From an uncultured Robinsoniella sp. (GTDB lineage: Bacteria > Bacillota > Clostridia > Lachnospirales > Lachnospiraceae), in assembly GCA_900540475.1 (NCBI GenBank), contig UQGG01000023.1:1-64000 (forward strand): 64,000 nt of DNA, read 5' to 3'. Positions 17,445 through 26,040 of the stretch are shown here, piece after piece. The notes under the pieces are model-generated. The model saw only the letters and a program-made list of their open reading frames with translations. It was not told the DNA's origin and did no database searches. A program made the translations under genes and the position numbers. Positions within the stretch are counted from its first letter, which is position 1, and each line of letters starts with the position of its first letter.

Positions 17445-18932
17445 TTACTTTTTCCAGACTCCCCCCACCAGGACCGTCATATCATCCATTGCCCTGCAAT
17501 TCTGATAAATAAGTACTCTTTCCAGAAGCGCTTTGGCAAATTCTCTGGCATTCGTTGTCTGAATCTCCATAATCAGCTCCTTCATCACCTCTTCCGCATT
17601 TTTGGGCGGCAGCGCATCCAGCACGCCGTCAGATATCATGATTATAAAATCTCCTGAAGTTAACTTTTTACTGGTACAGTCAAAATCCACCGTCTGAAAC
17701 ATCCCCACCGGAAGGCTTGTACTTGTAACAGACTCAACCCAGTTATTCCGCTTGAAGAAAGTGGTGGACGCACCGATTTTCATAAGCTCACAGCTTCCGT
17801 TGTAGAGGTCTATTGCACACAGGTCAATGGTGGAAAACATCTGCATTCCCCCCTGCAGCACCAGCGCTGAGTTGATCATCCTCACCGCGGTTTCCTTATT
17901 GAATCCTGCATCCAGGAATTGTTCCAGCAGCTCAATCACTTTTTCACTCTCTTTGCATGCACCGATACCGGAACCCATACCGTCAGACAGGCTCATAATC
18001 AACTGCCCGTTATCTCTGCTCAGGAAACCGAAATTGTCCCCGGAAATCATTTCTCCATCCCTGGTTACTCTAGCCACGCCATTTAAGACACTGAATTTGG
18101 TATCCGATACAAAAAGTACCGTACTGTACTCCCGATTTATCATCATCCGGGAATCTTTAGCCGGTACCATAGGGCTTTTACAAATCTCACTGAGCACAAT
18201 GCCGATTTCCTTCGTAGAGACACATCTGCCTTTCATAGACCTCATGGTCATAAATATCTGCTGCCTGTCCTGATCCTGTGGCAGCACCCACAGATCCTTG
18301 ATCACCACAAACCGCAGCCTCAAGCGCATCTTCACCTTTTCTCTGAAATCCTCGTCCACATTCTTCACGTCGTAGACATTATCTGATATCTTGCGTACAA
18401 TATCTGCAGTTTCATGGAGCTGCTCTGCAACAGCGGACCTGTTTTCCAAAAGGCGGTTGCTCCACAGCAGGTTCAGCTTGGCCCTTGAAAATACCTGTAC
18501 CATTTCTTCCAGAAAAGTTCTGCCGTGAATGCAGTACTCAATGAATTCTACCTGCTTGTCCGCACTGATCTCTTCCCCTTCTTCCTCAATAGCGGAAAGG
18601 ATGTCATAGACCCTGCGGTAGGTATTGTAATGTTCCTTCTCCCAGCAGTTGCTGCACATGGCACACTGGCTGCATATCCGGTCCTGTACTTCATGAAAAA
18701 TTTCTTTCACATCACCCTGTGACAGACGTTCCTTCTGACAAGGCATACTGTGAAATGTATTTGCAAGATCCTGAAAAGAATCCGCTATTTTCCCAATCAT
18801 TTCCTTACCCGGTCCATTCACAAACTCTGTCGCCGGTTCGCCTTTTTCTTTTTCTCTCACGAGCAGCTTTAACAAATCCCATAGTATCCACAAGACACTT
18901 ACTACGAGAACAGCTATGATGAAATCCCCCAT
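17445..18932 (-). CDS. spoIIE: SpoIIE-type PP2C phosphatase with a single membrane segment
   Basis: A 495-residue serine phosphatase expected to dephosphorylate SpoIIAA and so activate sigma F in the forespore. The C-terminal PP2C domain (about 285-494) shows LSDGMGSGIGA and ISDGVLDALPPKN. The central region carries the cysteine cluster CSQCAMCSNCW at 87-97, as in other SpoIIE proteins. The N-terminus has one hydrophobic segment only (residues 4-24), whereas the B. subtilis protein is about 827 residues with ten membrane spans. The start is secured by GGGAGG and by the Spo0A-type promoter just upstream, so this is not a truncated ORF. Position between tRNA-Met and tilS is the conserved spoIIE position. 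Confidence 0.9.
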   Translation of the reverse strand: MGDFIIAVLVVSVLWILWDLLKLLVREKEKGEPATEFVNGPGKEMIGKIADSFQDLANTFHSMPCQKERLSQGDVKEIFHEVQDRICSQCAMCSNCWEKEHYNTYRRVYDILSAIEEEGEEISADKQVEFIEYCIHGRTFLEEMVQVFSRAKLNLLWSNRLLENRSAVAEQLHETADIVRKISDNVYDVKNVDEDFREKVKMRLRLRFVVIKDLWVLPQDQDRQQIFMTMRSMKGRCVSTKEIGIVLSEICKSPMVPAKDSRMMINREYSTVLFVSDTKFSVLNGVARVTRDGEMISGDNFGFLSRDNGQLIMSLSDGMGSGIGACKESEKVIELLEQFLDAGFNKETAVRMINSALVLQGGMQMFSTIDLCAIDLYNGSCELMKIGASTTFFKRNNWVESVTSTSLPVGMFQTVDFDCTSKKLTSGDFIIMISDGVLDALPPKNAEEVMKELIMEIQTTNAREFAKALLERVLIYQNCRAMDDMTVLVGGVWKK

Positions 18933-18969
18933 GTTCTTAACCTCCCTGAAATTCTGCTCTTAAGGTGGT

Positions 18970-19038
18970 ATTATAGACCGGGGCCTGAAAAATATTTGTC
19001 AAAAACAAGGATCAAAAACAAGGAATCTTTTGACAAAA
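18970..19038 (-). promoter_or_regulatory. Spo0A-controlled SigA promoter of spoIIE
   Basis: On the minus strand TTGACA (19002-18997) and TATAAT (18975-18970) are 21 bases apart, the unusual spacing known for Spo0A-activated promoters such as B. subtilis spoIIE. Two sequences fit the 0A-box consensus TTTGTCRAAAA: TTTTGTCAAAAG on the minus strand at 19027-19038, and TTTGTCAAAAA on the plus strand at 18995-19005, overlapping the -35. Confidence 0.8.
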
Positions 19039-19064
19039 TGTGCGCTGTACGCCGAACCGTATAC

Positions 19065-19099
19065 ACAAAAAAGGCACTATGGATCATCCATAATGCCTG
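19065..19099 (-). terminator. Intrinsic terminator after tRNA-Met
   Basis: On the minus strand AGGCATTATGGAT and ATCCATAGTGCCT form a 13-bp stem with one G-U pair, followed by TTTTTT. It insulates the divIC-tRNA transcript from the spoIIE promoter. Confidence 0.9.
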
Positions 19100-19106
19100 A
19101 TTTCAG

Positions 19107-19180
19107 TAGCGGAAGGGAGATTTGAACTCTCGACACCACGGGTATGAACCGTGTGCTCTAGCCAACTGAGCTATTCCGCC
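19107..19180 (-). tRNA. tRNA-Met (CAT), elongator type
   Basis: The minus strand folds into a full cloverleaf of 74 bases: acceptor GGCGGAA/TTCCGCT, D-loop AGCTCAGTTGGCTAGAGC, anticodon stem ACGGTTCATACCCGT with CAT, and T-arm GAGAGTTCAAATCTC. CCA is not encoded. The same place between divIC and spoIIE holds an elongator tRNA-Met in B. subtilis. Anticodon CAT could in principle mean lysidine tRNA-Ile, but the body sequence matches elongator tRNA-Met. Confidence 0.95.
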
Positions 19181-19300
19181 ACAACGATACCCATTATATC
19201 GACTTCTTTCCCGTTTGTCAACTGATTTTTGGAAATTTTTTTAATTTTCGTGTAAATTCGTTAAATACGTTCCATAAGACTCAATTCAAAGATTCCCCTT

Positions 19301-19600
19301 CTATTCATCTTCTTTGAAAAGTATCTCATCTTTGTATACTAATCCCAGCTTGTCCCTGGCTACCTTTTCTGCATATTCTTTCGTCTGCATATAAGCTTTC
19401 ATGTCTTCAATATCCTTCGAACGCTGCTCCTCTGCCTCTAACTGAGTCTGGAGCTGTGCCTCCTGTGCTGTATATATTGCATTTTTCTGCTTTATAGTAT
19501 TACTTTGAACAAACAGTGTCACCAAAAGAACAAGCACCACCGCTGAGATGCAAACCATACCCCGGCGGTTGCTGCCTCTATCTCTTCTTTTTTTGCGCAT
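19301..19600 (-). CDS. divIC: Septum formation initiator DivIC/FtsB family
   Basis: A 99-residue bitopic division protein. A basic cytoplasmic start (RKKRRDRGSNRR) leads to one membrane segment (about 14-31), an extracellular coiled coil rich in Q/E/L (about 35-75), and the family ending YAEKVARDKLGLVYKDEI. It partners with FtsL and DivIB in the divisome. The start overlaps the end of yabQ by 23 bases, and GGAAGGG lies just upstream. Confidence 0.92.
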   Translation of the reverse strand: MRKKRRDRGSNRRGMVCISAVVLVLLVTLFVQSNTIKQKNAIYTAQEAQLQTQLEAEEQRSKDIEDMKAYMQTKEYAEKVARDKLGLVYKDEILFKEDE

Positions 19601-20075
19601 ATGACCCTTCCTTACTAATTTTTCCCCATTTTTTTCTACGTAATCTTATTTTACCCGCTTTTTTTCCAGATTTCAATGTTTTTACCAAATTCTTTCTTAA
19701 GAATTTTTTAAGTTTCGAAATAGGTCGGAATATGAAGCTGAATGCTGTCGAAACCCAGTGAAATATGAAGTTTAATGCGGTGGATACCCCCTTGACAATG
19801 TAACCGCTCACGCTTTCGTGATATAAAATGACACCCAGCAAAATTCCGGCGATGGCAAATCCGCGAATTGCTCCATTATTTTTTTCATATATCATACAAA
19901 AAATGACGAAAGCGGTCACACACCAATAGAGAAAATCTTCTAATCCGGTAAGTATTGTTCCGTGTTTGAAGACCCTTCTTAAGATCCTCAGCAAATCATA
20001 TGCAAATACCAGTAAAACCCCTGTGGCAACCGAAGTCAGAAAGAACCATGTTTCGTTTTGAATTACTTCACTCAT
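19578..20075 (-). CDS. yabQ: Spore cortex biosynthesis protein YabQ
   Basis: A 165-residue membrane protein with about four hydrophobic segments in the first 125 residues (FLTSVATGVLLVFAYDLLRI, then FLYWCVTAFVIFCMIY) and a strongly basic tail (RRKKWGKISKEG). In B. subtilis YabQ localises to the outer forespore membrane and is needed for cortex formation. It lies directly after yabP and overlaps divIC, the conserved sporulation order. Confidence 0.9.
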   Translation of the reverse strand: MSEVIQNETWFFLTSVATGVLLVFAYDLLRILRRVFKHGTILTGLEDFLYWCVTAFVIFCMIYEKNNGAIRGFAIAGILLGVILYHESVSGYIVKGVSTALNFIFHWVSTAFSFIFRPISKLKKFLRKNLVKTLKSGKKAGKIRLRRKKWGKISKEGSYAQKKKR

Positions 20076-20081
20076 AAGCGC

Positions 20082-20366
20082 CTACTTGAACAGCCTTCCA
20101 AGCAGAGAATCCCCCTGTTTCTTGGAATGTCCGTTTTCGGAATAAATCAGACTGTCTATCTTTCCTTCGATGTCTACTTCCCCTTTTTCCAGTGTTAACC
20201 GGTTCACATGCAGCTCTTTCCCTTTTATCTGTAAAGTTCCAAGATCCGTTTCTAAAACCACCTCATTTTCATCAAAAGAAAGCACATCCGATACCCCACT
20301 GATGGTTCCTGTCTTTCTTCCACTCATGGTCACCTTATGTGCTCTTACAATCTGTTTTTCATCCAT
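20082..20366 (-). CDS. yabP: Sporulation protein YabP
   Basis: A 94-residue protein of the YabP/YqfC family: HKVTMSGRKTGTISGVSDVLSFDENEV followed by a beta-rich core with LQIKGKELHVNRLTLEKGEV (read as two adjoining blocks). I chose the ATG at 20366, which has GGGGTGA four bases upstream, fifteen codons inside the longest ORF. It acts in the mother cell during spore cortex assembly. The 150-base gap upstream holds two small hairpins (CATCT/AGATG and AAAAC/GTTTT) and a CATAAAAA sequence that is a weak match to a SigE -10. Confidence 0.9.
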   Translation of the reverse strand: MDEKQIVRAHKVTMSGRKTGTISGVSDVLSFDENEVVLETDLGTLQIKGKELHVNRLTLEKGEVDIEGKIDSLIYSENGHSKKQGDSLLGRLFK

Positions 20367-20516
20367 AGAATCACCCCGCCTGGCAATATCTCTTTTTAAT
20401 ATATTAGCCAAAACGGGGTTTTATACATCTTTTTCAGATGCTTTTCTATTTAATTTTTTATGCCTGAAATCGTTAGGCAAATTCGGTCAGGAACCCCTTA
20501 TGGAGTTTACATTGGT

Positions 20517-20756
20517 CTACAAATAACGGTACAGTTCCTTCGCTTCATCCTTTTTCACTGTTTCCTGGACATCCAGTACCTCCACTTTGACAGCCTTCGT
20601 GCCAAACTGAATTTCAATGACATCCCCTTCCTTTACATTTGCGGAAGCTTTTGCCACTTTTTCATTGATGAGTACTCTGCCCGCATCACAGGCTTCATTC
20701 GCAACCGTTCTGCGCTTGATCAGCCTGGATACTTTTAAAAATTTATCTAGTCTCAT
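20517..20756 (-). CDS. rqcP: RNA-binding S4 domain protein RqcP (YabO)
   Basis: A 79-residue single S4-domain protein: MRLDKFLKVSRLIKRRTVAN at the start, then GRVLINEKVAKASANVKEGD. This family binds 50S subunits with peptidyl-tRNA and helps RqcH add alanine tails to stalled chains. I chose the ATG at 20756 because GGGAGGTG lies six bases upstream; the longer ORF adds 21 residues with no family similarity. It follows hup after a terminator and leads into yabP. Confidence 0.92.
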   Translation of the reverse strand: MRLDKFLKVSRLIKRRTVANEACDAGRVLINEKVAKASANVKEGDVIEIQFGTKAVKVEVLDVQETVKKDEAKELYRYL

Positions 20757-20821
20757 AATTACACCTCCCGCATACCTTAGAGAGGTCTGCGGTATACCCT
20801 TTCTACTGGAATATATCAAGC

Positions 20822-20845
20822 AAAAAGGGGAACCGAAGTCCCCCT
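20822..20845 (-). terminator. Intrinsic terminator of hup
   Basis: On the minus strand GGGGGACTTCGGTTCCCC forms a compact stem followed by TTTTTGC, 18 bases past the hup stop codon. Confidence 0.8.
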
Positions 20846-20863
20846 AATCTTATCTTTTCTGAA

Positions 20864-21139
20864 TTATTCGTTGATCAAATCCTTTAATGCTTTTCCTGCT
20901 TTGAACTTAGGTGCTTTCGATGCATTAATTGTCATTGTTTCGCCGGTCTGAGGATTTCTTCCTTCTCTAGCTGCTCTTTCAGACACTTCAAATGTACCAA
21001 AGCCAACTAACTGGATCTTTTCACCTTTCTTTAATTCTTCAGCAACAACATCCGTAAATGCTTTTAATGCCTTTTCCGCATCTTTTTTGGATAATTCTGT
21101 CTTTTCAGCAATTGCTGCAACTAATTCTGTTTTGTTCAT
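20864..21139 (-). CDS. hup: DNA-binding protein HU
   Basis: A 91-residue histone-like protein that bends and compacts DNA as a dimer. The family pattern is intact: MNKTELVAAIAEKTELSKKD, GFGTFEVSERAAREGRNPQT and the C-terminal FKAGKALKDLIN. Standard length. It has a strong promoter and its own terminator, consistent with high expression. Confidence 0.97.
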   Translation of the reverse strand: MNKTELVAAIAEKTELSKKDAEKALKAFTDVVAEELKKGEKIQLVGFGTFEVSERAAREGRNPQTGETMTINASKAPKFKAGKALKDLINE

Positions 21140-21237
21140 GGAATAATTCCTCCTCTGATTTCTCTTATTGTTCTATACAGAATATATTTATATTTTCGAA
21201 CTCTATAACTCGCCTTGCAAGTAAGTCCTTATGTCTA

Positions 21238-21266
21238 TTTATAAACTCTCGTACAGATTTTGTCAA
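21238..21266 (-). promoter_or_regulatory. Strong SigA promoter of hup
   Basis: On the minus strand TTGACA (21266-21261) and TATAAA (21243-21238) are separated by exactly 17 bases. It lies about 100 bases upstream of the hup start, leaving a long leader. Confidence 0.8.
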
Positions 21267-21314
21267 GGAATTTCCGCTATTTATTGGCGTTTTCATCAAG
21301 AATTAAGAATTTAT

Positions 21315-21785
21315 TCACAACAAATATTGTGCCATTTCCGCTTTCGCTTTTGTCAAGGCTCTTTTTTGAATTTCTTCTGTTTCTATTGATTTTCCTTGTT
21401 TTTCCATTTTTTTTATATCTTCCCATTTTACAAGGACTTCCGCCGAAGTTCCGGCATTTTCACTTGCAAAAACATGAGGGTGACGGCGGATCATTTTCTC
21501 ACCTGCACGCTGAATTACATCTTCTATGGAAAATAATCCCTCTTCCGATGCAATCTGGGTATGTAATACCACCTGCAGCAGCAAATCCCCCAGTTCTTCA
21601 CAGAGGTTTTCACTGTCGCCTGTTTCATTATAGATATCTATTGCCGCAAGCACCTCCGCAGACTCATTAATCAGGCAGGATTTCAGGCTTTCATGGGTTT
21701 GTTCCCGATCCCAGGGACAGCCATCCTTGCCCCGCAGACGGGCAATAATCCGGCAATAGTCCTCAAAACTGTACTGCTTGTCCAT
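21315..21785 (-). CDS. mazG: MazG nucleotide pyrophosphohydrolase
   Basis: A 156-residue NTP pyrophosphohydrolase of the all-alpha MazG family, which removes aberrant or excess nucleotides. The fold signature GCPWDREQTHESL is followed by ESAEVLAAID and the metal-binding ENLCEELGDLLLQVVLH. The N-terminal methylase domain found in the longer YabN is absent. The start follows the phosphoglucomutase stop with one base between, so the two are likely cotranscribed. Confidence 0.93.
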   Translation of the reverse strand: MDKQYSFEDYCRIIARLRGKDGCPWDREQTHESLKSCLINESAEVLAAIDIYNETGDSENLCEELGDLLLQVVLHTQIASEEGLFSIEDVIQRAGEKMIRRHPHVFASENAGTSAEVLVKWEDIKKMEKQGKSIETEEIQKRALTKAKAEMAQYLL

Positions 21786-21786
21786 C

Positions 21787-23520
21787 TTAGAGCATCTCCT
21801 GGATCATAGCCAGTACTTTTTCACCCAGCGCTGCTGACTTCGTGTCTGCATCTTCCAGGGATGTTCCTTTTACACCATAGTAGAATTTTACTTTTGGTTC
21901 CGTTCCGGACGGTCTTACACAGAGCCATGCATCGTCATTTAAATCGTAATAAAGAACGTTGGAACCCGGCAGACCTGTAGGAGTAACTTCCCCTGTTTCC
22001 ATATTTTTAATGGTATCTTTTTTGTAATCTCTTGCAGAGAGCACTTTGTAATCTCCAATCTTTGCAGGCGGATCATTACGCAGGGTCTCTAAAATCTCCT
22101 GAATCTTGGCAAGCCCTTCGATGCCTTTTAAGGTAATTGACTTAATATCATCTTTGTAATAGCCGTATTTTTCATACATATCAATCATAGCATCCCAGAG
22201 AGTCTTACCCTTGCTCTTGTAATATGCTGCTGCCTCACACAGCGCCATAGTCGCAACAATAGCATCTTTATCTCTGGCATGAGTTCCGATGAGGCAGCCA
22301 TAGCTCTCTTCAAATCCAAACAGATAGGTTCCTTTTCCGCTGTTTTCAAATCCAAGGATCTGCTGTCCGATAAATTTGAATCCGGTAAGCACTTCTATAA
22401 ATTTAACACCGTAAGCCTTTGCAATTGCAGCTGCCATATTGGTTGTAACAATGGTACTGATCAGAGCGCCATCTTCCGGAAGTCCTTTTTCGGCTGCTCT
22501 CTGACCGATTTCATAGTCTGCCAGGAGGCATCCGGACATGTTGCCGGTAAGCGTAATATATTCACCTGTCTTGTCATCTTTTACGTAAACGCCCAGACGG
22601 TCAGCATCCGGATCGGTAGCCAGCACCAGATCTGCATCCACCTCTTTGGCAAGCTTTAATCCCAGTTCGAATGCCTCTTTTGCCTCCGGATTCGGATAGC
22701 TTACTGTGGGGAATTCCCCATCCGGCAATTCCTGCTCTTTTACCACATATACATTTTCAAAACCAAGCTCTTTTAATACTCTTCTCGCCGGAATATTTCC
22801 GGTTCCATGAAGAGGGCTGTATACAATTTTCAGATTCTTCTGTTCCGCTTTAATGGCATCCCAGTGGATAACCTGGCTTTTCAGTTCTTCCATATAAGCA
22901 TCGTCAATATCTTGTCCGATTATGGTATAAAGTCCTGCAGCTTTTGCAGCTTCTTTGTCCATGGTTTTCACTGTACTGTAATCAGTAACCTTCTTTACCT
23001 CGTTCATGATACCGGTATCGTGAGGCGGTGTAATCTGTGCGCCGTCTTCCCAGTATACCTTATAACCATTATACTCCGGCGGATTGTGGCTGGCTGTAAT
23101 ATTAATACCCGCGATGCAGGAAAGTTTACGAACTGCATAGGAAAGCTCCGGCGTCGGCCTTAAGGATTCAAAAACATAAGCCTTAATTCCGTTTGCAGCA
23201 AGGCAAAGTGCTGCTTCATCTGCAAACTCCGGAGACATTCTCCTGGAATCGTATGCAATCGCAACACCTTTTTCTTTGCCGCCAACGCTTGCTATGTAGT
23301 TAGCCAGACCCTGTGTAGCCTTCCGTACTGTATATACGTTCATTCTGTTCGTTCCGGCACCTATAATACCACGAAGTCCGGCTGTTCCGAACTCGAGATC
23401 TGCATAAAAACGCTCTTTTATTTCATTTTCATCATTTGCAATCCCTTTTAATTCCTCTTTCGTGGCTTCATCAAAGTATGGATTGCTCAGCCATCCTTCG
23501 TAAATACTCTTATAATCCAT
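21787..23520 (-). CDS. pgcA: Phospho-sugar mutase (alpha-phosphoglucomutase type)
   Basis: A 577-residue alpha-D-phosphohexomutase interconverting glucose-1-phosphate and glucose-6-phosphate, or the mannose forms. The phosphoserine loop NITASHNPPEYNGYK, the metal-binding loop ATDPDADRLG, the sugar-binding GFEESYGCL and the phosphate-binding RPSGTEPKVKFY are all present in the family order. It links glycogen and cell-wall sugar metabolism to glycolysis and fits the carbohydrate genes nearby. The start has AGGAGGTAGT upstream. The exact sugar is inferred from the Firmicute PgcA-like layout. Confidence 0.94.
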   Translation of the reverse strand: MDYKSIYEGWLSNPYFDEATKEELKGIANDENEIKERFYADLEFGTAGLRGIIGAGTNRMNVYTVRKATQGLANYIASVGGKEKGVAIAYDSRRMSPEFADEAALCLAANGIKAYVFESLRPTPELSYAVRKLSCIAGINITASHNPPEYNGYKVYWEDGAQITPPHDTGIMNEVKKVTDYSTVKTMDKEAAKAAGLYTIIGQDIDDAYMEELKSQVIHWDAIKAEQKNLKIVYSPLHGTGNIPARRVLKELGFENVYVVKEQELPDGEFPTVSYPNPEAKEAFELGLKLAKEVDADLVLATDPDADRLGVYVKDDKTGEYITLTGNMSGCLLADYEIGQRAAEKGLPEDGALISTIVTTNMAAAIAKAYGVKFIEVLTGFKFIGQQILGFENSGKGTYLFGFEESYGCLIGTHARDKDAIVATMALCEAAAYYKSKGKTLWDAMIDMYEKYGYYKDDIKSITLKGIEGLAKIQEILETLRNDPPAKIGDYKVLSARDYKKDTIKNMETGEVTPTGLPGSNVLYYDLNDDAWLCVRPSGTEPKVKFYYGVKGTSLEDADTKSAALGEKVLAMIQEML

Positions 23521-23627
23521 TGTACTACCTCCTGCCTAAGTTTATAATATACAGACGCTTTTCCACGTTAACGGTTGAAAATTGTCTCTGGGTACATTAT
23601 ATAATAGAAACAGGAAAAAAGGAATAA

Positions 23628-24608
23628 TTATTCAAGTATTTTTAAGAAACAATTTCGCTGATCCTGCTGATTCATCAGGATATCCAGCTTTTCGACATTT
23701 TTCTGCGGGATCCATGCTTTATTCATGTTGTAGTACTGATTTGCAAGTTTCCAGAACTTCTCGGGATAATACAGCCGGAGCATCAGATGCTCCATTTCCA
23801 TGTCTGAAATCCGCCTGACACTTCCGTATTCCCCCAGCATTTTCATTCCCAGGGCAATATTCCAATCCTGTTTCTCCAGGATTTTACGCAGGAATTGATA
23901 CAGATCTGATATGGGGATATCGTAGCGGCACTTATCAAAATTCGTAGTTGCCACACCATCACGTCCAATTAATATCTGATGCTGATTGTAGCTGCCATGT
24001 ATTAACTGACCCTTTTTCAGAGACTCCTGACGCAGTTTCTCATAAGAAGATTCCTTAATGCGCCGGACAGAATCCTCAGCCTGTTCAAAAAATACCGGAA
24101 AGCTTTCCAAAAACTTGGATTCAAAAGCATTTTTACCTCTTCTGCTGCGCATAAAGGCACGTACCTTTTTTAACTCCTGATTATGGCGTTCCAGCTCCGC
24201 TGCCAGGTCACCGCCTTGGTATACCATGTCCTCATCCGTTCCCTCCATGCGCATTACCTTATGAATCATTGCCAGGTTCTTAATGGCAATTGCAATATCT
24301 TCTTCATTTTTTGTGTCGCATTCTTTTCCTTCAAACCAATCCTTAACGACATACCCATTCTCATCTCTGTCATAAGAAACCAGGTTTCCCTCCATATTTT
24401 CCAATATGTAGTCTACATTTGAAACACCGTTCTCCTTCAGCAAAGCCAGGACCTTATTCTGGAAGGCAAGTCTTTTTGCCGAACCGGAAAACTCCGTTAA
24501 GAGCTTCTTTCCCTTATCTGTCTCACAGATATAGGAGCCACGGCCTCTCCTGGTAGCGGCCACCTTTAAGTCATACTGTTCTAATACTTTTAAACCTCTG
24601 TCGTTCAC
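23628..24608 (-). CDS. CotS-family spore coat kinase-like protein
   Basis: A 326-residue protein with a degenerate aminoglycoside-phosphotransferase fold as in CotS, YutH and YsxE. The catalytic-loop region reads LIHGSYNQHQIL and the metal region TTNFDKCRYDIPISDLYQ; YVVKDWFEGKECD and the C-terminal YYPEKFWKLANQYYN also fit the family. Proteins of this kind are built into the spore coat or remodel spore compounds. The start codon is GTG, preceded by GGGGGGA. The upstream promoter resembles a SigE/SigK mother-cell promoter, which agrees with a coat role. Confidence 0.88.
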   Translation of the reverse strand: MNDRGLKVLEQYDLKVAATRRGRGSYICETDKGKKLLTEFSGSAKRLAFQNKVLALLKENGVSNVDYILENMEGNLVSYDRDENGYVVKDWFEGKECDTKNEEDIAIAIKNLAMIHKVMRMEGTDEDMVYQGGDLAAELERHNQELKKVRAFMRSRRGKNAFESKFLESFPVFFEQAEDSVRRIKESSYEKLRQESLKKGQLIHGSYNQHQILIGRDGVATTNFDKCRYDIPISDLYQFLRKILEKQDWNIALGMKMLGEYGSVRRISDMEMEHLMLRLYYPEKFWKLANQYYNMNKAWIPQKNVEKLDILMNQQDQRNCFLKILE

Positions 24609-24636
24609 TCCAATCCCCCCAATCCCTTACTCCCTC

Positions 24637-24666
24637 TATCTTATGCGGGGGTATTCTAAAATATGA
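24637..24666 (-). promoter_or_regulatory. SigE/SigK-like sporulation promoter of the cotS-like gene
   Basis: On the minus strand TCATATT (24666-24660) is followed after 14 bases by CATAAGATA (24645-24637). The first element and spacing fit a SigE promoter; CATAAGATA fits the SigK -10 consensus CATANNNTA exactly. Confidence 0.55.
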
Positions 24667-24692
24667 AGGAGTGAATCTTAAAAAAACGCACA

Positions 24693-26018
24693 CTAATATT
24701 TCAGGGCGATTTTTAGCAGTTCTTCTTTATTATTTTTCTCAGGGTCTTCCAGAACAATCTCCAGAAGTTGCCCAAGGCATGTCCCAAGCTCTTTCCCCGG
24801 TTTCATTCCCGCCTGGATCAGATCTCTTCCGGTAACCGCCAGATCCTTTAAGGACAGGCACTGTTTTTCTTCCAGAATCCTATGATAGAGTTCCTCAATA
24901 CATTTAAGGTCATTCAGTTTTTCTTCCTGCTGATAAGTGCTCTGTGCCAGGACATCCGCTCTTTGTACCTCTAACAGCTTTGGAAATAGATCCTCTCCGA
25001 TTTTATAAATCGCTTTTCTGACGCTCCTCGCATTGGTCCCGGGGTGATAGTCGTGATATTTTACCAGTTTTTCCACCTGGTATAGCGTTTCATTATCCAA
25101 TTTCAGCCGTTTCAGCAGATCTTTCGCCATCTGGCTGCTCACTTCTGCATGTACGTAAAAATGATCGGTTCCGGACTCATCCGTAGTTCTCGTTTCCGCT
25201 TTGCCAAAATCATGGCACAATACGCTAAGACGCAGAACCTTATCTGCCCGCACCTCCTGCAAAGCCTTCAGGGTATGTTCCCCCACGTTTAAGATATGAT
25301 GGGGATTATTCTGAGGGGTTTCCATCATGCGGTCAAATTCCGGAAGGATCACTGCGGTAATCCCAGCCTCACAGGCAAGGCGCAGAGTCTCCGGGTGAGG
25401 GGACACGATGAGCTTTAACAACTCCGTCTGAATCCGCTCTGCGCTGATATGGCTGAGATGAGGTGCCAGCCTGCGTATCGCAGAAAACGTCTCCTCTTCA
25501 ATCCGAAATCCCAGCTGCGCCGCAAAACGCACTGCACGCAGAATCCGAAGTGCATCTTCGCTAAACCTTTCCTCCGGATTTCCCACACAGCGGATTATGC
25601 CCTGCTTTAGATCTGCCACACCGTCAAATTCGTCTACCAGTCCCCGTTTTTCACTATAAGCCATGGCATTAATGGTAAAATCACGGCGCTTTAAGTCTTC
25701 CGTCAGATTGGAAGTAAAGCAGACTTCCCTGGGATGCCTGCTGTCCTCATACTCGCCGTCAATCCGGTACGTGGTTACTTCAAACCCTTCCCGGTCTAAT
25801 AAGACCGTCACCGTTCCGTGCTGGATTCCCGTATCCACCGTTCTCTTAAAGAGCGCTTTTACCTGCTCCGGTTTCGCAGAAGTAGTGATATCCCAGTCGT
25901 CCGGAATACGAAAAAGGAGAGCGTCTCTGACGCACCCCCCTACAGCGAAACCTTCATATCCATTTTCTTCTAATTTTTCTATAATTGTTTTCACCTGTTC
26001 AGGCAGTGTAATCTTCAT
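24693..26018 (-). CDS. cca: CCA tRNA nucleotidyltransferase with HD domain
   Basis: A 441-residue class II nucleotidyltransferase that adds or repairs the 3' CCA end of tRNAs; the tRNA-Met in this window lacks an encoded CCA. The nucleotidyltransferase motif AVGGCVRDALL, the DxD pair in PDDWDITT, and the RRDFTINAMAY block are present in the first 130 residues. An HD domain (LCHDFGKAETR) lies near the middle. It is cytoplasmic and stands between the cotS-like and uppP genes. Confidence 0.94.
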   Translation of the reverse strand: MKITLPEQVKTIIEKLEENGYEGFAVGGCVRDALLFRIPDDWDITTSAKPEQVKALFKRTVDTGIQHGTVTVLLDREGFEVTTYRIDGEYEDSRHPREVCFTSNLTEDLKRRDFTINAMAYSEKRGLVDEFDGVADLKQGIIRCVGNPEERFSEDALRILRAVRFAAQLGFRIEEETFSAIRRLAPHLSHISAERIQTELLKLIVSPHPETLRLACEAGITAVILPEFDRMMETPQNNPHHILNVGEHTLKALQEVRADKVLRLSVLCHDFGKAETRTTDESGTDHFYVHAEVSSQMAKDLLKRLKLDNETLYQVEKLVKYHDYHPGTNARSVRKAIYKIGEDLFPKLLEVQRADVLAQSTYQQEEKLNDLKCIEELYHRILEEKQCLSLKDLAVTGRDLIQAGMKPGKELGTCLGQLLEIVLEDPEKNNKEELLKIALKY

Positions 26019-26040
26019 AGTGTACCTCCAAACTGATCTA

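Noticed and set aside
19107..19180. tRNA-Ile(CAU) needing lysidine, given tilS nearby
   Set aside because: The tRNA body and its place between divIC and spoIIE match elongator tRNA-Met.
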